This document shows positions 51,501 through 61,137 of a stretch of DNA of 64,000 nucleotides, in pieces. Source of the DNA: Alviniconcha marisindica (taxonomy: Eukaryota; Mollusca; Gastropoda; Provannidae); the NCBI GenBank assembly GCA_018857735.1, contig JABMCL010001157.1, forward strand, positions 1 through 64,000. Direction: 5' to 3'. The notes beneath the pieces are model-generated. The model saw only the letters and a program-made list of their open reading frames with translations, searched no databases and was not told where the DNA came from. Position numbers and translations under genes: made by a program. How positions within the stretch are numbered: the stretch's first letter is position 1; every line of letters begins with the position of its first letter.

Positions 51501-51891
51501 TAAACAGTAAGTGTGAAGCTCAAAACGGTAGAAGATTCAAGAAATGCAAAATAAAACATAATGGAAACGAAAAAGTCTACATATAATTTGTTCGTCTGAA
51601 CTGGGTTACCAAACAGAAGCGGCATCATCCTATGGCATGAGCCGTGACCATTTTTTCTTCTGGTTATGCCCCCCTCCCACTCAACTGAGCTGCAAGAGCA
51701 AGATGGAGTATGGGCATGCTTGGATTAAAGAAATGACGAAAGGCCACGATGTACAAAACATAAAGTCCAAGATGACTTCGAACTGTGGCAGAACAACGTT
51801 GTTATGGTGTAAAAGACAAAAGCAAGTATCAACTGAAATTAAATCAGTTTATGAAGTCGGTCCTCATCCGCGTGTTACCCACCGGCGCCAT
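31478..51891 (-). CDS. NOC3L: Nucleolar complex protein 3 homolog (about 21 exons)
   Basis: Exons in gene order: 51891-51883 (tentative, M-A-P), 51096-50777, 49979-49759, 49512-49343, 47456-47295, 46816-46723, 46188-46112, 45777-45658, 44065-43994, 43513-43457, 42256-42143, 41375-41295, 39117-39017, 38126-38054, 37607-37472, 36269-36199, 35041-34931, 34517-34389, 32805-32723, 32223-32139 and 31552-31478. The product is about 786 residues (human about 800). Landmarks: a Lys-rich N-terminus, [101 protein letters not shown] and [16 protein letters not shown]. These are the NOC3p and CBF/Mak21-type regions. Family knowledge: yeast Noc3 works with Noc2 in nuclear maturation and export of pre-60S subunits, and is also implicated in replication licensing. 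Exon 17 could end at 34937, but ending at 34931 gives a better donor (GTCAGT) and the family's length. Many introns are minisatellite-filled. Confidence 0.94.
34076..34305 (+). mobile_element. tRNA-derived SINE in NOC3L intron 18
   Basis: A box-like TGGCCTAGCGG is at 34090-34100 and B box-like GGCTCGATTCC is at 34133-34143, 43 bp apart start to start as in tRNA genes. The text between reads like a decayed tRNA. An unrelated body and a 3' end with CTGTGGATGTAAAGCA follow. TGCTGCAG occurs at 34068-34075 and 34306-34313, a candidate 8-bp target duplication. It is antisense to NOC3L. Confidence 0.65.
35043..35430 (-). repeat. ~42-bp minisatellite abutting the exon 17 acceptor of NOC3L
   Basis: About nine units on the plus strand read ACTGTCACAGGCACAGTCTC and TTACACACTGACACAGCACA. 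On the gene strand the first unit merges into GTGCCTGTGACAG, the acceptor just before exon 17 (exon begins at 35041). Each unit repeats the CTGTGACAG acceptor-like text, but exon sequence is not copied. Confidence 0.92.
35650..36075 (-). repeat. 29-33 bp minisatellite in NOC3L intron 16
   Basis: About 14 units carry GTGATTCTGGTGGTGACACT and GACAGTGTAA or GACAGTAA. Unit length alternates with the presence or absence of the GTAA piece. It lies about 120 bp from the donor of exon 16, so both ends of this intron are repeat-filled. Confidence 0.93.
36935..37040 (+). repeat. Three-copy ~39-bp tandem repeat
   Basis: Three copies carry TACGTCATGGGTTTTTGTTG and GTGATCAAATCAGT, in NOC3L intron 15. Confidence 0.9.
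37630..37750 (-). mobile_element. tRNA-like SINE fragment in NOC3L intron 14
   Basis: On the minus strand, GGACAGCTCAGTGGTTAGAG and CACCAGACTCGTGATC look like the 5' half of a tRNA with its A box. No B box follows, so the element is truncated. Upstream text includes TTATAACGCGCTTACACC, common near such elements in marine invertebrates. It is in the sense orientation of the gene. Confidence 0.45.
38330..38790 (+). repeat. 39-bp minisatellite in NOC3L intron 13
   Basis: About 12 units carry ATCAACCACACCTAAAGGAT and TAGGATAAAGACAGCCTG. It lies directly beside a second, unrelated array at 38800-39000. Confidence 0.95.
38800..39000 (+). repeat. 48-bp tandem repeat next to the exon 13 donor of NOC3L
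   Basis: Four units carry CAGCCTACCAGCACTGCTCT and AAGCCTCAGACTGGTACCCA, ending about 15 bp from the exon 13 donor (exon ends at 39017). The unit does not contain exon sequence. Confidence 0.93.
39195..39370 (+). repeat. Two copies of a dispersed repeat in NOC3L intron 12
   Basis: The phrase AACTTGGTGTTTTACGCCCA plus GTCAACCATTATGG appears at about 39210 and, slightly changed, at about 39330. Related text is at about 32886-32918 (GTCAACCATGGCGGTAACAT) and about 61748-61790 (TTTTTACGCCCAATCAACCA). This looks like a dispersed SINE- or MITE-type family, but I cannot define its ends. Confidence 0.45.
40075..40540 (-). repeat. ~73-bp tandem repeat with AATAAT tracts in NOC3L intron 12
   Basis: About seven units carry GTGAAAGAGGCAAAAGAGAA, GCAGGCTGACCACTTTGAG and a TTGTTTTTAATAATAATAAT tract. 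On the gene strand AACAACTCAAAGTGGTCAG resembles the exon 12 end plus its donor, so this is a longer relative of the 40560-41294 unit. Confidence 0.92.
40560..41294 (-). repeat. ~49-bp minisatellite carrying copies of the exon 12 donor
   Basis: About 15 units carry GAGGGTGAAAGAGGCAGAGG and AGACTGACCACT on the plus strand. On the gene strand each unit contains CTCAGTGGTCAGTCT, matching the true exon 12 end and donor (CTCAGAGTG then GTCAGT at 41294). The array starts directly at the splice site. It has no stop in the exon 12 frame until near 40605. Confidence 0.94.
41400..41950 (-). repeat. 29-bp minisatellite upstream of the exon 12 acceptor
   Basis: About 18 units carry GTCCCACAAAACAAGGTATG and CTGAAGACT. 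On the gene strand it ends about 25 bp before the AG of exon 12 (exon begins at 41375). It lies in NOC3L intron 11. Confidence 0.95.
42489..42534 (+). repeat. CA microsatellite
   Basis: 23 CA dinucleotides in NOC3L intron 10, about 150 bp after a G-rich tract at about 42329-42352. Confidence 0.97.
42665..42915 (+). repeat. Small array related to the palindrome-core minisatellite
   Basis: Units carry CACTAAAACTAGCACTGGG and GCAAGAGACTCTC. They share the CACTAAAACTAGCA word and the GxAAGAGAxxCxCC pattern with the 37-bp unit at 9240-12045. There are about six recognisable copies with a degraded middle, in NOC3L intron 10. Confidence 0.75.
43190..43295 (+). repeat. ~50-bp tandem duplication
   Basis: CTTGAATAAATTCCTGTTTG and AACCAAAAGAACACTACAAA occur twice in succession. 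The AATAAA-bearing text preceded by T-rich sequence could be the 3' end of a retroposed sequence, but no coding part is visible. Confidence 0.7.
44075..44360 (-). repeat. 29-bp minisatellite abutting the exon 9 acceptor of NOC3L
   Basis: About ten units carry ACAAGAAGAGGTATGGCATA and AACATGAC. On the gene strand the array runs to within about 20 bp of TTCATTTCCAG, the acceptor of exon 9 (exon begins at 44065). Confidence 0.93.
44815..45657 (-). repeat. ~120-bp array carrying copies of the exon 8 donor
   Basis: Seven intronic copies plus the true junction: on the plus strand the GACCTTTGGATGTCTAC-like word recurs near 44830, 44929, 45053, 45188, 45295, 45407 and 45534, and once at the real splice site (45652). 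On the gene strand it is GACATCCAAAG followed by GTCAGT or GTTAGT, the last 11-12 nt of exon 8 plus its donor. The remainder of each unit is CA-rich with CTGTGGTGCAGAAGACCA. Confidence 0.93.
45870..46111 (-). repeat. Decayed duplication of the exon 7 end and donor
   Basis: About 45945-46000 on the gene strand copies the last ~55 nt of exon 7 and its donor. The real exon end encodes [17 protein letters not shown] and the copy would encode [16 protein letters not shown], followed by the same GTAATACACGCAGCTC. The adjoining intron (GAATGTGTTTGCATATTCAC) is also repeated, giving a period of about 135 bp. Confidence 0.8.
46403..46427 (+). repeat. Poly-G tract
   Basis: About 19 G then TGGGG, in NOC3L intron 6. 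Similar C tracts occur at about 46961-46978 and 47093-47108 in intron 5. These runs are prone to length error and could form quadruplex structures. Confidence 0.9.
47757..48870 (-). repeat. Array with partial copies of the NOC3L exon 5 start
   Basis: Eight to ten units on the gene strand contain TAG then ATGAGCAAGATGAAGG, the acceptor-like text plus the first 16-45 nt of exon 5 (real exon: CAG then ATGAGCAAGATGAAGG at 47456). Copies near 47800, 47930 and 48075 would read [30 protein letters not shown] and [15 protein letters not shown], against [15 protein letters not shown] in the exon. ATCATC-rich text fills the rest. From 48355 a 201-bp higher-order unit is repeated three times. Confidence 0.9.
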
Positions 51892-52453
<562 letters not shown>

Positions 52454-55400
52454 ATGGATCAGTCAAATTTTGAAGATGACAGAGCGAAAAACTTGATTCT
52501 TGAATCTACAGTCTGTCAGCGCTTGAAGACAGAACCTTGCTGGCTGGGGATTGATGAGGCTGGCAGAGGACCCGTCCTTGGTAAGGCAGCAGCCATCATA
52601 TTCCTGATGTATTGAGTCAACACTTACGCACACTCCTCACTGTCTCTCTCGCCTTTATGTGCATAGCACGCGCAAAGATTCGTTAAAGGACATCGATATA
52701 TTACTGAAGCAGGGGCCAAAGCTGCCATGCCTGTGTGTAGGCCTATAATAAGTTTCAGTGACTGGGCTGTAGGCCACTAACGTTCTACACAAGACAATAT
52801 GAACCCGGCCCAGTATGACTGTGAAGAATCAGAGCTCCGGAGCTGTGTGAAAGAAGAGGTGGATGCCCTGGGCTCCCTGTCATTAATAGTCTGTATGGTC
52901 TCTGTGGATGTAAAGTAGCATTGAACGTATCGAGAAGAAGAAGAAGAAGAAAGATCGTTGCGCACATTGAAAATCCCAACCCAGTGTTACTGTTAGTGTT
53001 AGGGAAGAAGTACTCACTGCAAAATAAAGTTGCTTTTAAAACAGCAAATAAGAGAAGCCTGATACTGAGATGGCAGTATTGGATTTGGAGATTTCTGTAA
53101 AGTGTATGTTCATGCCCTCAAAAAACTAAAACAGTAAAAGTCATATTCACTATTATACTAATTTACCATTTAAACTTTAGAGCCATAAGAAATTAACAGA
53201 AGAATCACCTGATTAACCATGTACTGCAAAGACGTTTTGGATATATATATATCATGTACAGATGAAGAACAAGAACTCAGCTCACCACTGAAATTAAGTA
53301 AATGGAACATTGGAAGACAAGTAGTACCTAGTGGTATCACACACACACATGTGTGTGTGTGTATGGCATGCATGCGCACACACACACATGCACGCACACA
53401 CACATGATACACACAAGGCAGGCTGGACAATTGGAACTTCCAATGACCAATAGAAGTGTTAGGAATAGGAGTAAGAGTTACTAAGACTAAGACTAAGAGA
53501 CAGAAAACGTGAGTTGAGCTATGTATGATGTGGGTGTATCATTCGTTTCTCTGGTGTTGCAGGGCCCCTGGTATATGGAATATGCTTCAGTCCTATCGCA
53601 GACAAAGAGAAATTCAAAGAAATGGGGTTTGCTGGTGAGTTTCCTTATTTTTAATTTCATGCAGTTTCTACCTACATTAATTATCCCCATGAAGTGCTGC
53701 ACTTAATTACATATTTCATACTTGACATAACTTGTACTTTGTAGTTGACCTCCAAGAGGCTGAATAAAAGAAGAGTGGAACTGTGACTTAACTGTTCTGA
53801 CATTGACAGTACCGTTACTGTGTCTGTAGAGAATAAAAAAGCATACTTTGTGGTCTTGTCCAAGATTCAAAAACGCTGACAGAGGAGCAACGTGAGGAGA
53901 TCTTCGGCAAGATTTGTGACAATGCAGACATGATGGGCTGGATGGTGCACATCCTCTGCCCGGCCTACATCTCTCGCAGCATGCTACGCAGGTACTTCAG
54001 GCTGTGTCCATCTCTGTGCTTGTATAGATCTTGGAAAATGCTGTGGCTTGCTCCTAGAGTTGGATGTATTTGGGGCATGTTACTGTCAACTGTCTGCATA
54101 CATTTGTTTACCCGGAGAATGCTGTAGCCTGCTCCTGGAGTTGGTTGTACCTGGGGTGTTACGTCCAACTGTCTGTATGCATTTGTTTGGGGCACACTGT
54201 GTCCTAATATCTGGGCATGCTATGAGCAGCTGTTCCCAGGGAATGCTGTGGCCTGCTCCTAGAATCAGTTGTATCTGGGGCATGTTAGTTTTGTTACATC
54301 CAAGTGTCTGTATACCAACATCTATTTGGGGGCATGCTGTGTCCTGGAATCTGGGGCATGCTATGAGCAGCTGTTTCAGTGTTTGTAATTGTATACGTAT
54401 TCATTTGTGACTTACTGTGACCTAGCTGCAGCATGTTACATCAAAGACTCAAACTGTTGGCGTACTGTGGTCTAGTCAGTTGCATCTGGGGCATGTTACA
54501 TCAAACTAGGACCATAACTTGCAGATGAGTGAATTATTTTGCTATTGGTGGCTGTTTTCTTGATTTCAGAGCCAAGTACAACTTGAATGCCCTGTCACAC
54601 GACAGTGCTATTGGCTTGGTGAAGATGGCGTTAGAGAGAGGGGTCAACGTCACAGAAGTATGGGTCCTTATTTGATTTTACGTTGTTCTTTCTTTGGGTT
54701 GAGCCTTGAGGCAACCAGCTTGTGTTGTTGGCAGTTCTGCCGCACCTGTGGATATGTAGCTTTGTTGCTGACAGTGTTACTCTTACTCTTAGAAAATCTA
54801 TTGAGAAAAAAAAAAAGAGTAGTAAAAACCTTGAGTCTCTCAGTCTTAGTGATGGCAGACAAGTTGTCAGTGTGAATCTGTGATAGTTATTTTTCTGAAT
54901 CCATGGAGCTTTTTGATCATCAGAAGGAATCAGAGCAATGCTGCCTGCAATGCAGTGCCATCACCATTTTAACTTAGCTGAAACTGCAGCAGTCTCTGTT
55001 GAATGAAGGTTTACTTGCCCAGACAAAGAGCTGTGCCTGTTGAATGTTGTGCATTGTCTATCTGATTTTCAATGCTAAATGTTGGTGCGGTATCTCATGG
55101 TCACAGGTTTATGTGGACACGGTGGGAGACCCTGGGAAATACCAGGAGAAGCTGAAAGACATTTTCCCTTCCATAGACATCACTGTGGCAAAGAAGGCAG
55201 ACTCTCTGTACCCAGTTGTCAGTGCTGCCAGCATCTGCGCCAAGGTTAGTTAGGTCTTTGATGAGAAGTGTAGCATCTGTTCCAAGGTCTTTGATGTGTA
55301 ACATCTGTGTCAAGGTTGACTAGGTCTTGGATGAGAAGCGTAGCATGTGTGCTACTGCTAGACTGCTACAGTCAGCTAGGTCTATGATGGGAAGTGTAAC

Positions 55401-57937
55401 ATCTGTGTCAAGGTTTATTGAGTCTTGGATGAGAAGTGTAGTATGTGTGCCACAGTCAGTTAGGTCTGTGATGAGAAGTGTAACATCTGTGTCAAGGTCA
55501 TTTACTACAAATACAATACTAGGCCTTAGGAACAAACACACAAAGGGCCAAGGTCTGTTTGGCTTTCAAAGACAAGCATGACATTATTTTGGATCAGATG
55601 GAATGGAAAGTCTGTTAGCATGTAGTGATCTACTGTCTAGTGTTAATCTCTTCTACATGTTTTCTTCTGTCTATTCATCTTTGACTGTTTGACTGAACCC
55701 TTCATCTTGCTGAAGACTCACAAAATCTGAGAATGAACTGTGCCCAACACAGAAACTATGACTACAGCAGGGAGCAAACAGTTGTTGTGTTCACTTATGA
55801 GGGTATCTTTTTCTCTCTCAGTACTGCTGTGGTTTAATTGTTAGAGGGTGATCTTGCTTCATCTGCAGTAACTGAGACCTTGATCTTGCTGAAGACTACG
55901 TCATTATTAGAGGGTGATCTTGCTTCACTGGAAGTGGCCTCTCCCTGCCCCCCAACACATGTCTCAACATGCATGTACACACACGCATGCATGCATGCAC
56001 CTATACACAGCACACACAACACTCTCTCTCTCTCGCACACACACATTCATGTACACACACTTTCTGTCAGAGGTACATGGAAAATGATGGCAAACTTCCA
56101 ATCAATTGAATGTTTTAGGTGACCAGAGACAGAGTGGTGAAGAACTGGGAATTTGTGGAGGATCTCCAGGTTGAGGGCAACAGTTTTGGGTCTGGATATC
56201 CAGGAGGTGATGCTAAAAGCTGTGCAATGTTTCGTTCATGGTTGCTTTTTCTGCTTGTGATCAAATTCAGTATATGTATAGGAAAAGACTGGTACCAGCT
56301 GCTGGTCATAATTGTAAATGCACAAAATTACATGTATCAGTGTTGGAAATTGCGAGTTGTTTTATATGTGTGTGTGTGTGAAATGATACATGTATGTGAA
56401 TCTGTGAAGTGCACAAAATAGCATACAGTATAAATTTAGGCATACATGATAATGTGCAACATTGTCATGTATATCAGTTTAGGACATTGCTGGAGTTTTT
56501 TTGTCAGCTCTGGGTGTTTTTTTTTGGATGTGATACTTATAATATATATATATATATATGTGTGAATCTGTGTCTTGGCACTCACACACATACAAGCATG
56601 CACGCACACACTGTCACACGCACAACACACACATCCAGGCATACACATACATATATATATACAGGGCAGGCATGCATGCACCCACACACCCACCCACACA
56701 ACACAACACACATATATACAAGCATGCACATTCTTGCATGCACACGCAGATTTTCTCTCTCAGTCGCACTTTTCATTTTATTTGCCAATTTTGAACAGTA
56801 ATGATGCTCTGTGGTGAAAGGAACAATTTCTTGTGGCCAGATCCAGCAACAAAGAAGTTTCTGGCAGAGAACGTGGACCCAGTCTTTGGCTTCCCGGACT
56901 TTGTGCGCTTCAGCTGGTCAACAGCAGCACAGATCTTGGAACGAGAGGCTGCTGCAGTGGCATGGTAGATTCACATGATCTGTTGTCTCTTTCTTTCTCT
57001 TGCTTGCTCTCTCGACATCCAAACACAGAAAAGGTTCGAAAAGAATGCTGTTTATTAGGACAAAACACAACATGTGAATTTTCAGGGTAATCCCCTTTAC
57101 CGAGTTCCAAAACAACACTTAAACAACAGTTAAATGGGGAATAATGAGATGTAGAACTAGGTCACTTATCTGATTTTGGTTGAACTGTGTTGTTTTTATG
57201 TCCAAGGCTTTGAAGAATTTTGAACATTAGCGTTCTTTTGCACCTTTTATGTGTTTGGATCTTGTTTTAGAACACTAGCAGTCATTCTGGTTTCAGATTT
57301 TTCTTTTTCTTGACACACAGATATAAGGGTGTAACATGACATGACAGGCTGTGTCATGGTGAAGGGGATAAGATGACACCTTGTCAGGGTAGAGGGGATT
57401 AGATGATGGATCTTGTCATTTGCAGGGATTAGATGACTGATCGTCTTAGGGTGAAGGGGATTAGATGACTGATCTTGTCAGGGTGAAGGGGATTAGATGA
57501 TGGATTATGTCATGGTGAAAGGGGTTAGATGACAGATCGTGTCAGGGTGAAACACTGAAAGGGATTATATGATGGTTCTTGTCAGGGTGAAGGAGATTAG
57601 ATGATGGATCTTGTCAGGGTGAAGGGGATCAGGTGACGGATTTTGTCAGGGTGAAAGGGATTAAATGGACCATGCCCTGATGATGCGATAACCAGTGATT
57701 GTTCTGTGCCCTGATGATGCAGATAACCAGTGACTGTTCTTTGCCCTAATAATGCAGATAACCAGTGACAGTGCATGTGTGATTGATTCCAGGGAAGATG
57801 AGGATGAGGATGACACCCCCAAAACTTCAGGCAGTGCCTCTCTGTTACAATTCTTCAAGAAGGCTGGAGATGATCCCAAGCTTGCAAGGCATCGGTTCTT
57901 CACTGACAGAGCTTTGACACCATTATCCAGCTTTTAG
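52454..57937 (+). CDS. RNASEH2A: Ribonuclease H2 subunit A (8 exons)
   Basis: Exons: 52454-52580, 53563-53634, 53865-53991, 54570-54657, 55107-55244, 56119-56206, 56841-56964 and 57793-57937 (TAG). The total is 909 nt, 302 residues (human 299), with no frame problems. This is the catalytic subunit of the nuclear RNase H2 trimer, which cuts RNA in RNA:DNA hybrids and at single ribonucleotides embedded in DNA. Visible catalytic set: D34 and E35 in [14 protein letters not shown]142 in VYVDTVGD and D170 in [19 protein letters not shown]. The GRG motif (37-39) and Tyr211 in GSGYPGD, which read the RNA-DNA junction in this family, are also present. Exon 7 ends [15 protein letters not shown]. The C-terminus has an acidic stretch (256-262) and [10 protein letters not shown]. 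Intron 5 begins with an array that copies the exon 5 end. Confidence 0.97.
52860..52955 (+). mobile_element. SINE 3'-end fragment in RNASEH2A intron 1
   Basis: GGTCTCTGTGGATGTAAAGT then an AGCATTGAACG and GAAGAAGAAGAAG tail. The same CTGTGGATGTAAAG word ends the SINE at 34076-34305, so both likely share a 3' end. No tRNA-like head is seen here. Confidence 0.45.
54000..54500 (+). repeat. ~95-bp irregular minisatellite in RNASEH2A intron 3
   Basis: Four to five diverged units carry TGTCTGTATGCATTTGTTTG, GGGGCATGTTA and GCTGTGGCCTGCTCCTAGA text. It begins within about 10 bp of the exon 3 donor at 53992. Confidence 0.8.
55230..55505 (+). repeat. Array carrying copies of the exon 5 end and donor of RNASEH2A
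   Basis: The exon 5 end AGCATCTGCGCCAAG and the intron start GTTAGTTAGGTC are echoed four times: AGCATCTGTTCCAAGGTC (about 55274) and AACATCTGTGTCAAGGT (about 55300, 55398 and 55483), each with AGGTCT or GAGTCT and TGATGAGAAGTGTA between. Half-units with GTGTGCCACAGTCAGTTAGG are interleaved. Confidence 0.88.
56530..56740 (+). repeat. AT and CA simple-sequence region
   Basis: A TATATATATA run (about 56541-56560), then loosely repeated ACACACA, CATGCA and TATATA text in RNASEH2A intron 6. The overlapping cysteine-, histidine- and threonine-rich frames on both strands are artefacts of this composition. Confidence 0.85.
57017..57260 (+). mobile_element. 244-bp MITE-like element with ~34-bp inverted ends
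   Basis: The left end ATCCAAACACAGAAAAGG mirrors the right end CCTTTTATGTGTTTGGAT, and the match continues inward to about 34 bp (AAAAGAATGCT against AGCGTTCTTTT). It has no coding capacity and lies in RNASEH2A intron 7. A half copy is at 29897-30050. I cannot identify a clear target-site duplication, so the superfamily is open. Confidence 0.7.
57330..57660 (+). repeat. ~31-bp minisatellite in RNASEH2A intron 7
   Basis: About ten units carry GTCAGGGTGAAGGGGATTAG and ATGATGGATCTT, with variable length. Confidence 0.93.
57661..57780 (+). repeat. Short array abutting the exon 8 acceptor of RNASEH2A
   Basis: Three units carry GCCCTGATGATGCAGATAAC and CAGTGACTGTTCT, running to within about 15 bp of TGATTGATTCCAG, the exon 8 acceptor (exon begins 57793). 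The unit does not include exon sequence. Confidence 0.85.
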
Positions 57938-58103
57938 CACAGACACACACACACACATCGACATGTGAATCGTACAGATTTGTTTGTGTGGGAACCATGA
58001 AGACTTGCATGACTGTACTGGAGATGTAGAGAGGACTTTGTTCGTATGATTTAACAGGGACGTCAAGTAAAGAAATATTCACAGGCCTTAGTGATAAGAC
58101 TGC

Positions 58104-58109
58104 AATAAA
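58104..58109 (+). terminator. Candidate poly(A) signal of RNASEH2A
   Basis: AATAAA in CTGCAATAAAAAATAC, about 170 bp after the stop codon, giving a short 3' UTR. Confidence 0.65.
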
Positions 58110-58129
58110 AAATACACTTGCAGCAAATT

Positions 58130-58800
58130 TCCAGTTGATTTACGATCGGGCATGTTAAATACCAGTGCTTGAAAGTCCCCAAAAGCTGGCAGTGGGGGCT
58201 GCCATAGGTTGGTGTCAATGATGTCACGAACAAGGCCATCATGTGTGGCACATGTATCTGGTAATTATGTCATGAGCCAACCTTTTTCTGCTCATCATTG
58301 GTGAAGAAGGAGCCAACACAGCTGCACCTTGAGGAGCTCCGGATTGAAGCAAAAAATGACGTGTGCTGTATACTTGACTAAATTGCTACGAGCCAGCGCA
58401 GATGTAGATGACACGCCATAGCTGCAGGCCACACCACAGGTTTCATGATGTCAGCGCTGCTGTGGCTTTCTGCACCTACCTCACACACTCGAGGGACAGT
58501 GCTCAGGCATTGAGCGATGCAAAAGAACCTTGACCATCAACTGCACGCTTACCCTCCCAGCTCCGTCTCATTGCCGTAGCTATCGCATTGATCCTAATAA
58601 AAGTAATATACATGGGGTTGTGTATTCTAAATTTCTTGGTTTTAATACAAGTCAGCTAGTTGTGCCATTTCTGAATCGGAGAGGTATTCACAATCTGCCA
58701 TGGTGCAAGCCTGTGCTAACTGTTGGTCTGCGCTGTGATTGGCTCCAACAGTCTTATCCTTTCCACTTGCCGCAGCCAAACAGCACCACATGGCATGACT
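58130..58800. other. Intergenic sequence, nothing recognised
   Basis: Unique-looking text downstream of RNASEH2A. Open frames at 58530-58802 (+) and 58642-58929 (-) have no recognisable motif and overlap one another. I see no splice-bounded conserved exon. Confidence 0.5.
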
Positions 58801-59440
58801 GATCTCACACACAAAGTCTCTATGCAGTCTTGATGCACTCATCTTGCACACACAGCCTCTACACAATCTTGATGCACGCATCTTGCACACAGAGCCTCTA
58901 CACAGTCTTAATGCACTCATCTCACACACAGCCTGTACAGTCTTGATGCACTCATCTCACACACAGAGCCTCTACACAGTCTTGATACACTCATCTTGCA
59001 CACAGAGCCTCTACACAGTCTTGATACACTCGTCTCACACACTGAGCCTCTACAGTCTTGATACACTCATCTCGCACACAGAGCCTCTACACAATCTTGA
59101 TGCAGTCACTCAATCTTGAAAAACCCAACAGAGCCTCTACACAGTCTTGATACACTCATCTCACACACTGAGCCTCTACAGTCTTGATACACTCATCTCA
59201 CACACAGAGCCTCTACACAGTCTTGATACACTCGTCACACACTGAGCCTCTACAGTCTTGATACACTCATCTCGCACACAGAGCCTCTACACAATCTTGA
59301 TGCATTCACTGCAGCCAAGCAGCACCACATGGCGTGACTTTGATCCCACACAAAGCCTCTACACAAAAATGATGCATTCACTGCAGCCAAGCAGCACCAC
59401 ATGGCGTGACTTTGGTCCCACACAGAGCCTCTACACAAAA
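58800..59440 (+). repeat. ~39-bp minisatellite downstream of RNASEH2A
   Basis: About 16 units carry CACAGAGCCTCTACACAGTC and TTGATGCACTCATCTCGCA. Toward 59300-59420 the unit changes to a longer form that includes GCAGCCAAGCAGCACCACAT. Confidence 0.93.
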
Positions 59441-59469
59441 ATCTTGATGCTTTGCTGTTACATGGCCTG

Positions 59470-59590
59470 CGGATGTGGTGTGTCACCTATGAATGTGGCA
59501 TGTCACCTGTCTGTGGCATGTCACCTATGCCTGTGGAATGTCATGTATGTTTGTGGCGTGTCACCTATGTCAGTGGCAGCCTGTAAGCCT
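59470..59590 (+). repeat. ~24-bp short tandem repeat
   Basis: About five units of GTGGCATGTCACCTATG-like text. Confidence 0.85.
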
Positions 59591-59599
59591 GCAGGTGGA

Positions 59600-61130
59600 A
59601 ATGTGTAGACAAGTTCAGGCCAGCTGGCAGCTTCACCTGGTGTCCCCTTTAACCTATGAAGGCCAGCCTGTACATCTGAAGCAGTGTGGTGAAAGTTCAA
59701 CCATGAAAATATTCACTGCGATGACCAGTTTGTTTGCAGCCAGTGCTTCCAGTTTCTTCTTTGACTATAAAATAAAATGTGAACATGTCAGCAAGTGTGT
59801 GGTGAGTCAATATTTGGCTCTCATGAAATGTGTTTCTATGGTTATCTGATGCATCATATGGACAAAAATGTGAATGATGAAGTTTTCTCACTGTTCAAGT
59901 GTTATCTTTCAAACTTGCTTGCTGGAGTATCTGTTTATATTTTTGTTTGTTTTTTAAACCTTGACCTCATTAAACATAATTAATTTTAAACTTCCAAATA
60001 GTTGATGCCCCAAAAACCGTTGGTCATTTTTTCATTTTTTTCATCTGCCAGCTAATTTTACCAAAACATTACCAATTATAGTGAACCAACAATGCCCTGG
60101 GTTTAAATAACTTTCTAAATAGTGCAAAATGTCATCAAACATTCACTCCAGTGCACAGAGATAAACACCAAAGAATCGGTGACAAAAATGAAAACAGGGT
60201 ATTTTTTTCTGTGACTTGTACATAGAACAGAGTTTTTTTCCCTTCCCCCCGTGTGAAACCAGACACTTTGGTGACATCAAAATAAAACACTTTTGCCATC
60301 TCAGCACATATTCTGTATGCACCGTACACCAATTTACAGTGTTATTTCAGCACGTCTTAAGTCTGCCTGACTGTCTGGCAATGTCATTGGAGAGCATCAG
60401 GTTTCGTCTCTAAACTACACACAGGTGTCTTGTAAGATGGCGTGAGTGTGTAAAATACTTTTGGAAGGCAAGGACGTGTAGGATGGATTTTCATACAGGC
60501 TGCTCCTCTAAGTGTTCATCATTATCTGTAGTTTTAATGGGTGTTGTTACTTGCATCTCATTCATTTTAATGTTTTGTTGCATAGTGATGTGGTTGCCAC
60601 TTCTGAAACATGCACCAGCTTGCTGTTAATGCTGACCAGTTGCTTGGTTCTGTTCATTGTAAGGCATGGCCAGACCCGTTTACTTGAACGATCTGGATGT
60701 ATTCTGTATGCCTAAATTTTCAGCATACAAAAAGAAAAAAAGGTAACCCCTCCCCTCCCCCCAAAAGTTCATAAATATTTCTAGACATGTTTTGCAGTTT
60801 TTTTGTTTTCCAGTCTGGAATATGCCCAGTTCTGGGGTTTTGGTGGCACATACATGTGTAAGTCTCACAACCTCTCACTGTTGTAGTGTCAGTTTCTGTA
60901 TTGCGCTTAGTATAGATTCGGCACTGAATTCTCAGGCAATTTAAAGTGAGGGTTGTATCTGTGCTGCAAAGTATGAGCATTCACAATCAAAATGAGTTTT
61001 ATACATTATAGTGCAGGCTATGATGCACCAAGCACTGTCCCTGGTCTGTGGCTAAAAACTGAAAGTATTCTGACATTTCTAAACAGGTCTGATTGGCACA
61101 AACCTGAAACAGAACAAGGCACACAGCGCT
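59600..61130. other. Intergenic sequence, nothing recognised
   Basis: AT-rich non-repetitive text with several T-rich stretches. It could hold 3' UTR of a gene outside the window, but no exon can be supported. Confidence 0.4.
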
Positions 61131-61137
61131 CGCGCAG

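Noticed and set aside
56409..56817. Overlapping His/Thr-rich frames of 68-130 residues
   Set aside because: They arise from CA-, CATGCA- and TATA-type simple sequence inside RNASEH2A intron 6.
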